From Nymphaea colorata (Eukaryota > Streptophyta > Magnoliopsida > Nymphaeales > Nymphaeaceae), in the NCBI RefSeq assembly GCF_008831285.2, contig NC_045142.1:23621300-23685299 (forward strand): DNA of 64,000 nucleotides. Direction: 5' to 3'. The notes under the pieces are model-generated. The model did no database searches. It worked only from the letters and a program-made list of their open reading frames with translations, and was not told the origin of the DNA. The position numbers were made by a program, and so were the translations under genes. Shown piece by piece: positions 39,162 through 52,983 of this stretch (its first letter is position 1; each line of letters begins with the position of its first letter).

Positions 39162-42100
39162 CCGTCCACTCATCCATTATCATTCAAGTATACGTGTATT
39201 ATATACGCCTGACACATTTATTCTGCATTCATATAGTATGATACATATATATTATGCTATATATAATATATCTTGTCAAATTCTTAAACATCACTTTAGA
39301 AAACAAAAGTTCCTCCTAAAAAGGCAAGGTTCAGCTTGTAAAGCGCGATGCCGAATAAGCTTGGCCTCTGCTTGGTCCACGAAGAGTTTGTGGAGCTGTT
39401 CATTTAAGAGACTTCATGCTTAGTGAATGAGACTGAACAGAGCTCATTCCTTCCATTTGGCTCATTTACCAGTAGAGCTCTGGACGTTAAAGCGAGGCAA
39501 ATTCTGACAGGTGGGAAGTTTGTTAATATATTCATAAACTTAGTGCAGGTGCTGGAACCATTATCATCAACAAACTACCAGCTGATACAAAGCTGCATAC
39601 TCTTAGTCCACTTGATGGTTAAACAAGGCTTAGAACAGAAATGCAGCAAAAACTAGGGACACTGACTTCTACTGTTTACAGCCACTTGAAGAGAATTCCT
39701 CCATGCGCAGCAAAAAATGGTGCAAAGACAAGCGACTCAACTGCCATGAGCTTGATTAAGATGTTCAAGGATGGTCCTGATGTGTCCTTGAGAGGATCAC
39801 CAATCGTGTCACCAATGACTGCTGCCTTGTGTGGATCAGATCCCTTTGGACCCAGTGAGCGTGCATGATCTGATCGCCCAGCCTGATTACAGAAACAGAA
39901 TCAGTAAAAGGATTTCTATTTCTTTAGTGGACTACCTGTACTAGTATTCCTGTAAAAGAAACCAACCAGATGGTGAAAGAAACCAAACCACAGAAGGAAG
40001 TCATGCCTCCACATAATACCAACAGAACTTTTTTGATGACTTATGCCAACATATGTAAAGCGTCAATGGTATATCACAAAATTATGCAGACCAAATTTCT
40101 TTTTCTTTTTCTTTTCGTTTCAGAAGAAAGTTGAAGTATAGTAACTCTAAGAAGAGACGTCTCTTTGTTGTAATTAGAATAAAAGGAATACCTCAATGTA
40201 TTTTTTCGCATTATCCCAAGCACCACCAGTATTAGAAGCCGATATAGCAACCTGCAGAAATTGACCATAAGCTTATCAGAACATCTCGCAGATTCTCCAA
40301 GAAGGAAATAACGAAAATTAGCATACCTGTACACCAGACACAAGCGAGCCGGCAAGTACTCCTGCCAAGGTTTCCACACCAAAGAATGTACCAGCAATCA
40401 ATGGTGTAAGCATGACCAGTGCACCAGGAGGTACCATCTCTTTTAATGAAGCATCGGTAGATATCTTCACACAAGTCGCATAATCAGGTTTTGCTCTACC
40501 TTCCATGAGGCCAGGAATAGAATTGAACTGTCTGCGGACTTCTTCAACCATTTTTAGAGCTGCACTACCTACACTTTTCATGGTCATGGCTGAAAACCAG
40601 TATGGAAGCATGGCACCAACAATTAGTCCAATAAAGACCTTAGGAGTTAATACATCAACTGCCTCTATTCCAGCCCGACTGACGAAGGCCCCAAACAGAG
40701 CAAGAGAAACAAGTGCAGCAGATCCAATGGCAAATCCCTGTGTTCAATAACATGACGATCAGTATTAAACGAGCACAGTAATGAAGAAATTCAGCCCATA
40801 AAAATGGGTAGTACTTCAAAACGAGCAGAATTTCAAAAGATAAACAGTGGAATATAATCATTAGTAAGACTTATAGCTGAAATGATTTCCTATTTTAAGA
40901 ACAAGTCTTCAAACTGATGTTCTGCAGTACAGAAGATAAAAGCAATTTTCAAAAAGACACGAGAGTGGGATCGAATAAATGAATATTCACCTTGCCAATG
41001 GCAGCAGTAGTGTTTCCAGCGGCATCAAGAGCATCTGTTCTGTCACGGATTTTGTGGCTCATCCCTGCCATTTCTGCAATACCTCCAGCATTATCACTAA
41101 TGGGCCCATATGCATCGATTGCAAGACCTGTTGCAATAGTGCTGAGCATTCCTAGAGCAGCTACTGCAATTCCATACATAGCCGCCAAGCTGAAGCTCAC
41201 ATATATGGCGATGGCAATCGCAAATATGGGAATTATCACAGATTTGTACCCCAAAGCCAGGCCAAAGATAACATTAGTAGCTGCGCCTGTCCTGCATGAG
41301 TCAGCCACATCCTGCACTGGGCTGGAAAGATTGAGATATCAACTGTTAAGACACTAGACACAAACTGAATATGACACATCCCAAATCAAAGGAGTGCAAA
41401 AGCATTATCCTTGATCACAAAAAATTAAAGAGAACAAATGCAAAATGACCAAAAGGCAACAGAACCAATTGGTAAACTCTTACCTGTAAGCATTGCTGGT
41501 ATAGTATTCAGTTGTATATCCAATGGCAAGGCCTGCCCATAACCCAATTGACACGCAGAAAAACAGGTACCTTTTGGAACATCAAGTTTTCAAATAAATC
41601 AAAGATGCTATGATCATTTCACAAATTCAAGTAATGCATAGTACCATAATCATACCAGTTCTTTACTGTCTTTGTAGTACCAAAATTGAAGAGGGTAAAT
41701 TCTGATGGCAGAGATACAAGGCTCACTGCAGCAATGCCCACAGTCATCAGGACAGTTGAGATAAGAAGCTGTCTTTTCAGTGAAGGTTCTATCTCTGAAA
41801 CATTCTTGATCTCAAAGATGTCAGTTGCAAAAAGTGTAGTTATCAGGCAAACCACAATCCCCATTGAACTGATGATTAGAGGGTAGGACATGGCAGAATA
41901 GTCGTGGCTGGTGCCAAATGAAGAGATGGAGGCAACAAAAAGTGCTGCACATGTTGACTCTGCATAAGACCCGAACAAGTCCGAACCCATTCCAGCAATA
42001 TCCCCAACATTGTCACCTACATTGTCTGCAATAACCTATAAGCCACAAGCAATAAAGTCAAAAGAAGGCAATAAGTGCAACATCAACATACCAAAAAAAT

Positions 42101-44945
42101 CATAATAATCACCACAAAATTACCATGGCCCGACAAAAGCAAGTTCAAATGCCTTTCTGCTTTCATTTTTTAAATGAACAGCAGTGAGCAGAAATTTTAC
42201 ATCCAGATGTAAAAATATAGATGTAGTTGAAAATCAGGCCTTTTGAATTTTGAGAAAAAGTATCATCATCGGTATATCATTTCCAGTGATCTTGGAAAAT
42301 ATATCTTTGCACAGAAATCACAATTGAGATATTGATAGGCTAGTACTGAAAAACAAAATGAGTCTTCAATTTGAACAAACAATTCAGGGAAAACAGAAAA
42401 TGAATGGAAGTTTTGAGAGAGCATAAATACAGCGGGGTTTCGTGGGTCATCTTCAGGGATATTTCTTTCAACTTTTCCTACAAGATCAGCACCAACATCT
42501 GCAGCTTTGGTATATATACCACCTCCAACTCTTCCAAACAGTGCCATGGAGGAACCACCTAAACCATAACCAGTAATAGATTCATAAAGCCCTTCCCAAT
42601 CATCACCATAGTACAGCCTGAAGAGATTGATTGAAATATACAGGACAAGAAGCCCATTGGCTGCCAACAAGAAACCCATCACAGCACCAGAACGGAAGGC
42701 AATAATGAATGCCTTTCCAACACCTTTTCTTGCTTCCAGAGTTGTTCTTGCATTAGCAAATGTAGCAATCTTCATTCCGAGGAAACCAGAGAGAACAGAT
42801 GTCAAAGCACCAAGCCAAAATGCAACAGTACTGAAAACAGCGTTTGCTAAAGCAGGTTTGCAGAGCTTTGAAGGATTATAAGTGCAAGCTTCACTCTGTG
42901 TGCTGAATCCCTTAACAGATCCGAGGAAGAGAAAGATGATTACACCAAAAATAGACATGAAGTAGCCCAGATACTTGTACTCAGTGAACAAAAATGAAGT
43001 TGCACCTGAATTCATCATCATAGAACAATTACAGATGAGAAAGCCTGTTGAAGGGTGAAACCCCAAGCACAGTAGGACGCTTCTTTTGAATGCAACTGCA
43101 ACTAAATGTCAGCCTAAACTAGCAGCTAAGCGGAAAGCACGTAAGATTATTTGTCATGTTTTATAGACATAACAGCAATAAAAAGATAGCTGGTTTTGAT
43201 TTCAGATGAACGAACAAGAATATACCATCGAATCAAGAAACAAGAACCAACATACAGAGGATTCATGAATGTCAAGAAGCTGCTACAGTTGGGAAGAAAA
43301 TCACCCGCGAAGAAAATCATGTAGCAAAATGGTTAACAGGAGTTCACCAAATAGAACCATGTGAGTCGGGAGGATCGAGAAACATATCTAATAATAAAGT
43401 ACAATGGTTTGAAAAAACAGGAAAAAGAAAAACAGAGCTGAAAAATACTTTTACAAAAAATTGGTTACTGTTCATGGTAAATTAAATGAAAAAAAAAATC
43501 ATAAACTTCTGAGTAGATCGAGACTTTGTAACCGGAAATTCCTCACAGAATTATAATAATTGTCTCAACATATGGAAGAAAGTGATACCAAGAAAGGAGA
43601 ATAGACATAAAAAACGAAAACATTGAGGAGAAATTATTAAATAAAAAAAGCCCGAAATCAAGAAGGAAATTATAGAACAGAACGAAGAACTAGAAACACT
43701 GTAAAACCAACTGAACAAAAGAAGAAACCATTATCAAACAGAATGAAATGTCTCCGAAACCAAAACAATTCTTTCTGCCAACAGATACGTAAGAAAAAAA
43801 TGCCATGAACACCAACTTTTCTCTCAACTCACAAAGTTAGAAAGGACAACCAAAACTGAACTCAAAAAACATGCAGACTTCAACATAAAGTCATAAAAAA
43901 AAAGGCTCAAAGCGAGAAGAAAATGGAACTCTGCTGTACCAACTGAGATTGCAGTCTGAATATCAGCACACTTGGTGATAACATCAGCTGCATCAACATT
44001 CTCCTCTTCATCCTCGATCAATCTGTCGCTGTAGCCATTATTGGTCACTCCATCTAGTTCAGGAGACACCTTGACCTTCGACACCAGAAACCATTGTAAC
44101 AAAGCAAACCCAATACCAACAAGCGCTGCAGCTGGTATTAGGATCTGCGTCAGCGTTTCTCCCAGTAATACCGAGCTAGCCATCACAGCAACCATTAAAA
44201 TTCACCAACTAAAACCAAACTTCAGAGCTACTTCCCTGCTACAAACACCTTTATCAAAATCGACCACCCTTCTGACCAGTCTTTCACAACACACCAATCT
44301 GAAGCTGAGAATCACTTATCCATTACAATTCTTCAAAGACCAACTTGGGTCTCTCTCTTTCTCTCCCTTCAAAGGGAAGCAAACGGCAGGTACAAGATCT
44401 TGGGCTCAGTCTGTCAGACAGAAGATTCAGACTTCATAGATATATATATATATATTATATATAGTTGGTTTTTTTTAACGTTTCCCCCTGTATTTTTTTA
44501 TTGTGATTTCGGAGAACGTTGGGGTACTTCAAAAATCTGCTGCCTGGTACATTCACCCTCAAGCTGATGATGAAATCACTACAATGGCCTTAACTGTAGT
44601 TGCCAGAAAGGACCTTCGACCATTTGAATTGTAAATTTCTAACATTTTAAACCTTCGATCCATCTGAATTCTGATCGATTTCAGGCCTTCTTAAGTTCCC
44701 AATCAACTAACTGCAAATTGAGCCATTTACCAGTAGAGTTGGCGGCTTCAAATTAAAACATTTGTTGTTATTTGGCACACAATAATTTTCATGTGCCTTT
44801 TGTCGTTAATCTGTACAATAAATTTATTTTGTTTTCATTAATCAAAGACTTCGTCCGTATGAAGTTTTTTTGAGGTCTGAAACAATGTTGTTGGATTTGG
44901 ATCCCGTTTGTTATTGGAATTTTATAAAAAGATGCACAAGAGTCA
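39162..44945. repeat. Segmental duplication, copy B (contains intact V-PPase)
   Basis: Partner of 12782-18530, same orientation. It holds the V-PPase gene with flanks; copy B lacks the long (GA)n microsatellite and the fold-back element beside copy A. Confidence 0.85.
39676..44195 (-). CDS. Vacuolar-type H+-translocating inorganic pyrophosphatase
   Basis: Type I (K+-dependent) membrane pyrophosphatase; hydrolyses PPi to pump protons into the vacuole. Eight exons with GT/AG borders: 43940-44195, 42431-43005, 41656-42035, 41484-41570, 40991-41321, 40327-40737, 40192-40251, 39676-39882. The lengths total 2307 nt, giving 768 residues, the usual plant size. Motifs: [11 protein letters not shown] (PPi binding) at the exon 2 end, [18 protein letters not shown] in exon 3, [16 protein letters not shown] in exon 5, GNTTAAIGK at the exon 5/6 border (the Ala form marks K+ dependence), and the C-terminal [16 protein letters not shown]. 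Many transmembrane helices are evident, as expected (about 16). The start [13 protein letters not shown] precedes the first helix. No stop or frameshift found; this is the likely functional partner of pseudogene copy A. Closest known plant gene is AVP1/VHP1. Confidence 0.93.
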
Positions 44946-46813
44946 ATTAAACTGATAACTAGACTTCCAAAAATATTGATGACATACATTTTTATGAAAA
45001 AATGACTTGCAATCTTCGTAATTACATCGTGTATTAGATTATATATTTTAAGAATATGTGTTTCAAAAAATGCATGCAATGTAAACGTTGCCAACTAAAA
45101 GAATTACATGATGAATTGTAAAATTAAACACTGGTGATTATAGCTAATAAAATTTATCATACAATTTTAAAAATAATTGGAGTAAAAGCGGTCGAGTCTA
45201 TACATGCCACTTCTGCAAGGCCCAAGGTCAGTTTAGTCATTCTAAAGAATGGAAACCTTGTCTTACAAACAAAAAGGCCTTTCTGGGTATTTGCTTTTTT
45301 AATTTGGGCAATTTCGGAACTCCAAACTTTGTGGCGTATCCGAAGCTCCGCGGGTATTGTCGAGGGGTCCACGATGCCCTCTACAATAAACAAAATGACG
45401 AACATGTCCCTCTCCGCTGTCGTTCCCGCAAAAAAGACCAATCTGTCCGCCAGATACTCCCAAATCACCAACATGCCCTGGAACTTTGTACGCGCTTTGA
45501 TTTTCTATCAGTCGATTAAAACTGGCCTCTGTTGACAAAGGACAAAAATAACGTCCAAATTACAGTTCTGCAGTCCTAACGATTTCATGATTTTAAGTAC
45601 AAAAATAAACAAATGCATAAAAAATATATATTAATTGTTTTTTAAATATGTTTATTTTTATGATTAAATTTACTTAATGGTTCCAGTTGCCAAACAATCT
45701 CTAAAAACACAATTAATAAAAAAAGTATGATGTAGTGCACTCTAATTAGCTTGTACCTAACATATAATATTAAAATATATCTAAATTTCCTGCTAGTTAC
45801 TATACCTAAGGGCGGAGCCAAGAAAGGCCCGCATGGTCCTTGGTTCTATCTCAATTTTTTAAAAAAAAAAAATTACATATAAATTTTAAAAAATTTTACT
45901 TGTTTTATATAAAAATTTTGAAAAAAAATATTTTCATACATATCAAAATTTAGAAACTTTAATTCATCCCTCCTCCTGTGACATATCATTTTTTATCATC
46001 CAACGTTCAAATTAAATATGGAGCGTGGTCTTTTGGTGGTCTCATCATGTTAAATTTATTATTTACATGAAATGTTACATGGTCTTCTTGTAAACCATGA
46101 AAAACCCAACATGGTGCATCTCATTTTTCATGCAACCACAATAATGAGGAAGTGCAACGAAATATTAATTAAATTAGACCTTTTTTCACACTTTTCCTAA
46201 TAATGTTATCGTGTGGCTTGAATCAGACTATTTTATTTGAATTTTGGGTACACAAAAGAAGTATTTTATACTTTTAAGTTATATATATATATATATGTCT
46301 CATTATAACAAAATGTTTCCATTTTTTTATACTTGAACTTAACATTTAGTTGGCGATTTTAGTTAGTTAGAGGGAAGGTATAATAATTTATAAGTACCTT
46401 ATAATTAATTAATTAATTATTTGCTATTTGGGTCGGCGTATTCATTCAGCAACTCTTTTGGAGGGCCGTCCATCACGACTCGTTTCACCCCACGTTATTT
46501 CCTTAAAAACTTACGGAAAAGACGAAATGCCATTAAAGGACCCAGCTTATTTTTGAAATTTCTGGATCAAAGGAGGGTCACCATAGGTATTCGTTAATAA
46601 TCGTTTTAAATAAAAAGTAGGTTCCAACTTTCCTTAAATGCGAAGGAAAGGGGTCTACAAGAATGAAATGAGAGAAAAACCCAAAAGACTTGGCGTTATG
46701 ACTGGTAGTTTATGATGATAAGATCTTTTTGGTGAGAATAATATTTTTTTTAAAAAAAATTCTCCATATTCCAAAATTGACAGGAGACTTATTATGCACA
46801 TTCATTTTATTTA

Positions 46814-46815
<2 letters not shown>
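44946..46815. other. AT-rich spacer
   Basis: No gene recognised. Open frames near 45134-45538 lie on both strands without family features. CTAAGGGCGGAGCCAAG at about 45807 is the sort of sequence found at plant transposon ends, but no partner end is visible. Confidence 0.4.

Positions 46816-46817
<2 letters not shown>

Positions 46818-46857
<40 letters not shown>
46818..46857. repeat. (CT)n microsatellite
   Basis: About 20 uninterrupted CT units. Confidence 0.95.
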
Positions 46858-46858
<1 letters not shown>

Positions 46859-47794
46859 ATTCAACATCTCAACAACTAATTTTTGATATTATCCAACTAA
46901 CAAAAAATTACAAAACTGCCCTCATTTTTTAGGATATGGATAATAGCATGTTTAAATGGACCTAGGTCGAGTTTATTATAGATCTTATTTGAGTGAGTAG
47001 AAGGTTAACAACCTAATGATCCATTCAATGGTCTCGATTCTCCTTGCTCTTGGAGTTTTGATATACATTGGGACCTAAATAGCATTGAGTATGCTTGTCC
47101 ATTAGAGTGTCGCGATTATGATGTTTTATAACTTGTGTGAATAATACACATAAGAATCGAATAGATGATGTGCCTTTTATGTGTTCGCATGTTCGGCCGA
47201 TTTTGCTACACCATTTGAGGCAACATTAGATATTAAGTGAGATTAGCATTTTTTTCTTTAATTAGATTCGTCATTAGAACGTATGATATTAGAATCAGAA
47301 TCGTAGATATGGATATTGGTGCATGGGGTCTTGACTCAGCAAGATTGGATCTGAGTTTGGGAAAGGTATTTCGAGAATCAAGTTCGGATTTCAAAATTGG
47401 ACCCGGGGGACCGTATTAGTGAGCTGGTATGCTGAACAATTATGCAGGTGGATTGGATCCGGCGTTGAAGGTTTGATCACTTTTTGCTTGAACCAGACCC
47501 GATTCTGGCAACAGCTTCATTGTTTCTCATTTTATTATCTCGATGTATAATTGGGTTGCGTGCACATCCATAACCGGACCTCCAACTTTTGATATCCGTA
47601 TCCGAATCATCTGGAAGAGCTAACGGCCATTGATTGGTGATGTTAAATCTCAGCCGTTTATCTCAACTTGGAAGTCAGATGGCATCCTCCATTAGGTGAC
47701 TCAGATCCACGTCAATGTGGGACCCACAGACGTGGCCCAACTCTTGTGACTCCACCCCTTTCGGGATCCACCTAGACAATGGATTCGGACCCGA

Positions 47795-48260
47795 TAAATG
47801 GGGATGTCAAAGCGCGGGTTTGGATCACATAATAAACTGATCTCGGGTTTTGTGTCGGCAGACCAATAATTGCATATGGATATGATCCAACTCAAAAACC
47901 AACAAAAGCCAGTCCAAGTAAGTAATCAAATGGATCCAGATCCATTATGGTCCAAAGGAACTTTCTATGGAATTACTTTATTTCATTAAAATTCGGGTTA
48001 GCTCTAGCAACCGACGCAGGGAGCTGGGGTTAGGAAGTCGCAAACGGATCTGGATTTAGATTTGCATTTGATAACTACGTATAGCTCTATGTCATTGTCA
48101 TCCATGCAAGATTAGCTGGGTAAACCGGGGCAAGGTCCGAAACTCAGCTACGTCGACCCGGGTCTGGATCCTGATCTTAGAGGTATCTGGACTAGATAAG
48201 AGTAAACGATGGGTGGTTGTCCAGACGTTTGACCCGAACCTGACATTGACATCTCATTTA
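47795..48260. mobile_element. Possible degenerate hAT-like element
   Basis: AAATGGGGATGTCAA at the left and TTGACATCTCATTT at the right form an inverted pair about 460 bases apart. The interior is rich in GGATC/GGATCC-like text as in other elements here. No transposase frame. Weak. Confidence 0.3.
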
Positions 48261-48441
48261 ATATGGATCTTTTACACGGAAAAATCAACTGGACCCCACC
48301 AGTGGATCAAGATGAGCTTTCAAGCTGGACCTCGTTTTCCGTTATTGTTATTCATTTATTTATTCTTCTATTTTTTGTCGAATTAGTAGCAGCAGCTAAC
48401 CGGATCGAGTAGGGCAGTCTCATTTATGAATTTAGTTTTTA

Positions 48442-48445
<4 letters not shown>

Positions 48446-48484
<39 letters not shown>
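48446..48484. repeat. (TTA)n microsatellite
   Basis: About 13 TTA units. Confidence 0.95.
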
Positions 48485-48485
<1 letters not shown>

Positions 48486-48987
48486 CTTAAACTGGGTTTA
48501 AGATAATATCGGATTTATCAATTATTCAAGAAACCCAACTTTATCATATTTTAAAACTTTTTTTTTTATTAATAAGTCTTGTCACGTTTAATTGTGATAA
48601 AACGATGTTATCTTCACAATACCTATTTTATTAACTATTATATTGTTTTCAATAACTATATTGGCATTTAAACACTTCATTAAACAAGGTAACATTTAGA
48701 TGGCGTTTGATAGTCTCGTATTTGAAATCATAAGTTGATGAAGCATTTAATAAAATAGATTTCATATCTTCGGCTAGCAAATATATTTTTGCAAAAAAAA
48801 AAGCCAATAAAATTTATGTTAAAAAAATCCCAAAAAAATATGGAAATTAAACTTAATCTTAATGCTTTATGCTACAACAACAACCACAACAATACTTACA
48901 TCACTAGTTTCTACTATTGGAAAATATGGCATTGCACAAGAAAATTGTTGGTTGTCAAATTTTACTATCCAAATTGCCATATTGTAA

Positions 48988-49040
48988 GTAAGCTTGGGCA
49001 TCAGGCCGCCTCAATCGGGCCTGATTCGGCACGACTTATT
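48988..49040. mobile_element. Remnant related to the GC-rich MIRO-intron element
   Basis: GTAAGCTTGGGCATCAGGCC resembles the left end of the 2338-3475 element (GTAAGCCTGGGCGTCGGGCT), followed by CGGGCCTGATTCGGC. Only one end is present. Confidence 0.35.
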
Positions 49041-49747
49041 TTTAGATTATTATTATTTAATAATAAAATATTTTATTATTAAAAATATATTTTATATTCA
49101 TAAGTTTTTATTTTTATATTAAAAATATTTTTTATTTTAAAGCTTAATTGTAAGCAACCAAGTTGAATCAGACTTGCTCAATGACCATAAATGTGCAGAG
49201 AAGAAAAAATACACTGACATGAAACTGTGTGCTACCACTATTGGCCCCAAATAAATTGCCAACTTGAGAAATATTAAATGTGGAGACAGCAAAACCTAGA
49301 AATTTAATGGAAACTTTATTGCACAAGTTAATTTTGGATAATGACCTTTCCTGTCACAGATGATTTTAACTCTAAGAATGGTTTCACTCAATTCTCATGT
49401 GAAACTAAATTTATGTACTTCTAAAAGTATATACTTTTTAATTTTCTTCCCTACCGATTTAAACCAGTATTATCAGAAGAATCAGCCTAAATGTGTTAAT
49501 TTTTAACTATTTTAAAAATATTTTAGGTTTTTTAATTTTATCTTATTTTTATATACTTTTCACTTATTGTTTGTAAAAAGTGAAGTCTGCCAAGTTGCCA
49601 ACTTATTTTTGATGCATTATCAGGATCATAACTTGTAGTAGTTTAGCACATTGTCATGAGTCGCATCAATAAAACTTTTATTGACATTTTTTTTCCCTAT
49701 TTGCATGCGCTTCTTCTTTTGCATCAATGAATGGTTGAATTCTTATA

Positions 49748-50652
49748 GGCCTGTTTGGATGACACCCCAAAACAACGCGGATCTCGTTTAGCCGCTAAAA
49801 TCATGTTTTTGGAGTTTTTGGGTGTCATCAAAATTGGATTTTCTCAAACCCAGTTTTGACAAAAGCTGATTCTGTAAAAGAGAGTGACAAAACTGGTCTT
49901 CATCAGATTATTTAGAAACCAGGTTTTGGTTAAGTCATAAAAAAGGAGTTTTAAAACTCATTAAAAAACTTAGTTTTTATAAAATCAAGTTTTCACAAAC
50001 TAGATTAAATGAGGATATAATCTCCCTCAAGGGGCATAGCATGGCTAGTTGGGATATGAGTCTGTATAAAGGCAGATTTTTAGTTCAATTTTCGTGGGCG
50101 CTATGTTCCTGTGTCTTAAAATGGTAGGGCACGGTATCCAAGTTGAAGGGTGCAACTGTTGCTATCGTTGATACCGACGCAACCCAGAACCCCGAAGGCA
50201 AGGAGAATGGAGCGGGTGCTTCGACCCTTGTTTCGGGTGGTGGGATGAACCTCTCGGTCACCCAAAAAATGAGGATATAATCCAAATGCCCCCACATAAT
50301 ATTTGTTGTTCGTCGAATCGCCAGTTTTTGGCGTTATTGTATAGCATGCTTATTCCCTATTCTAAAACCCTCACCATGGCGCTTTTCAGGTCATTTTCAG
50401 TTCATTTATTCTTAAATTGTAATAAAATAGAAATAATATCTTACAGATAATATTTCAATGTTTTGCAAAGTTTTCAAAAGAAGCATAATTTGTCATCCAA
50501 CAAAAACTAGGTTTTAGAAAGTGAAAACCTGGTTTTTGTCATCTAATCTAAACATGTAGACCAGGTTTTTAAAACTCACTAAAGAAATTAGTTTTTATAA
50601 AACCAAGTTTTCACAAAAATATTTTTTTTTTTCAAGGTGTCATCCAAATGCA
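49748..50652. mobile_element. TIR element (non-autonomous), about 0.9 kb
   Basis: GCCTGTTTGGATGACACC at the left and GGTGTCATCCAAATGC at the right are inverted repeats. Near-repeats of AAAACCAGGTTTTNGT occur inside both halves (49918-50000 and 50510-50600), as in a fold-back MITE. It is interrupted by a SINE-like insertion. Confidence 0.5.
50007..50282 (+). mobile_element. tRNA-derived SINE with 16-bp target duplication
   Basis: AAATGAGGATATAATC flanks the insert exactly (50007-50022 and 50267-50282). The 244-base insert begins TCCCTCAAGGGGCATAGCAT, has an A-box-like TGGCTAGTTGGG and a B-box-like AGTTCAATTTTC about 40 bases on, and ends CACCCAAAA. Long perfect target duplication plus a pol III promoter is typical of plant SINEs. 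Confidence 0.7.
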
Positions 50653-52416
50653 ACCATAGTGTTTAGATGAGATTATCATCCAAATGCCGCAAAAGTATTT
50701 GCCATTCATCATGGAATTACCAACTTTTCGCATTATCTTGTAGAATGCTTCTTCTAGTGGCCGAGCTACATTATTGCTGGTTTTCGACATCGGCTCTAAA
50801 AAATTACACTATTTGCATGCAAAAAGTTCATTAATTTTCAGTTTTTTACATACGAGTTCCCTTTAAGATTTGAAATTTACACTAGGAGTGCCCTTCACCG
50901 AGAAATTTCTGCTCTGCCAAGTGGCTTGTTCCCACTCTAAACCATAGAGGTTAGTCAGTCTAGGTGGGGGTTTACCTTTTAAAAAGCAAGTCCTGTTGGT
51001 TCTTAAGGCCCTGTTTGATGGCAGATAAAAAACTTAGAACGATAAATTTGCCATTAAAAAAAATTTATGGTAAGAAGTTGGACCTTAGAGGGTCCATATA
51101 TTTCAGGAGACTAATTTTTCTTGTGTTTGATTTGAAAGTAAAAAGTCCTACAAAAATGGCAAGTTTCATCCGATTCACAATAAAATCCTTGTGTATCAAA
51201 CAAGGCTGGTTTCATTCCAATAATTAAAAAGTTATGTGCATGAAATAAAAGAGATAGAAAGTTTGAGAGATTGTTTACAAAAAAATTTATACTTTCAAGG
51301 ATAATACTATATTTTTAAAACTTTGTATATTTTTCAAATTTTTTATAAGGCAAATTCAATTTTTTTGAAATTTGCAAACAGTTTTTTTTTTTTCTCTCTC
51401 TCTTCATGTGAGCAAAAGGAATCCCACCACCTGAGTGACGGACCAAAACTTCCCTTAATCTTTCTTCTACTTTTGGAGTATAGAGTTGTTTCGGGATTCG
51501 AGTGGCATTGGTCCTATGGTACACCTTTCGACTCGATCGCCATGCAAAAAGATTTTTTTATTTTTCTTCACAATCCCGATGAGCTATGGTTAGTGCAAGC
51601 CCCTGTGTTCATTCTTGTCTCCACCCTTGTTATATGTCACCAATAACAGTACATTTTCAAAATTTTAACGGGAACAAAAGTAATTTGTCCAATGTTTGGT
51701 AAGGGACAAATTAGATGTTTTTTTTGGTGAGAGAGATGGAATCCCACTACCTGAATGAGAGGGCGAAGCATCCCGTCCTTTTTTTCTACTAGCTTGATTT
51801 AGGGTTGTGTTGCGTCCTAGGTGGTATTTGTCATATGATATATATTTCAACTCGAGTTAGTTTGAGTGTTTTATATTTTAGATTCATAGATATGATATGA
51901 TTTGTTTTTGTTGATAAAACAAAAGAACGATACTAAAATCAATAATCATATCCAACCAAGGATCTTAGATTATCAGACTTTATGTTGATTAACAAACATT
52001 TTACATAATATTAGCAACAAGGATTTAAATGATTTTAGTGTTCTGCTTCGGAATTCACATCAGCACGGTTGATTTTACATAAATATTAGCAAAATTTAGT
52101 TATGACAAATTTGTTCGATAAAAGGTGTAGTTGTATTTTCCAAACTGATTTTTTCAACTCCTTTTCCTCGCTATCTCTCTTTCCTTTTTTTTCTTATAAC
52201 TAAAACACACGGTATAATATTATTTTGACAGTAATTTTATTTATTATTATACTAAATGTTGTCAGTTGATTAAAAACCAAAAATGTATTGCTAAAAAACA
52301 TTTGCCATAGTTTACTATGGAGCAATAATTCATTGTCCTTCAGCAATATAAATTTTTTTACTATGGTATGTGTATATATATATTTGGTATGTCCTTATGA
52401 ACAAAAAGACCTCTTA

Positions 52417-52449
<33 letters not shown>

Positions 52450-52614
52450 CATATATATGTATATATATATATATTTGGTATGTCCTTATGAACAAAAAGA
52501 CCTTATAAATTCCAATCAAAATAATGTTTTTAACAAATAGGAATTGTTCATAAATAATTATTTAACATAAAACAGGTCTTATCTTAATATTTGATTTTTG
52601 TATATAAAAATTTA

Positions 52615-52617
<3 letters not shown>
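50653..52617. other. Repeat-rich spacer
   Basis: No gene. Two related segments at about 51390-51540 and 51725-51865 share GGAATCCCACNACCTGA, a TTTCTACT tract and a GGTNCTATGNTAYA-like end. (TA)n tracts are at 52370-52475. Confidence 0.45.

Positions 52618-52674
<57 letters not shown>
52618..52674. repeat. (TTA)n microsatellite
   Basis: About 19 units. Confidence 0.95.
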
Positions 52675-52675
<1 letters not shown>

Positions 52676-52983
52676 TACTTTCACTCATCTCTCTCCCACT
52701 GCCAACAGCCTGTCGGAGTTCCTCCAAAGCTGCGTCATGTGACGGAGCTCTGATCGGCTGGCGATGGCGAAGGAGACGGTAGCTGCTAAAAGAAAAGAAA
52801 GAGACCGCCGACGGCTTGTCGGAGTTCTGCCAATGCTATGGCATGTGACGGAGCTTTCATGGGCTGGCAACGATAAGGACGAGCTACAATGGCCATTGGA
52901 ATAAAGGACGGAGATGTAAACCATCTCAGCTGGTCGTGATTAAATATATATAGTGGGTGAATGTTGACACTAGTTACTGAGTT

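Noticed and set aside
45134-45538. Overlapping 133- and 105-codon frames on opposite strands
   Set aside because: They mirror each other, show no family features and lie in repeat-rich spacer.
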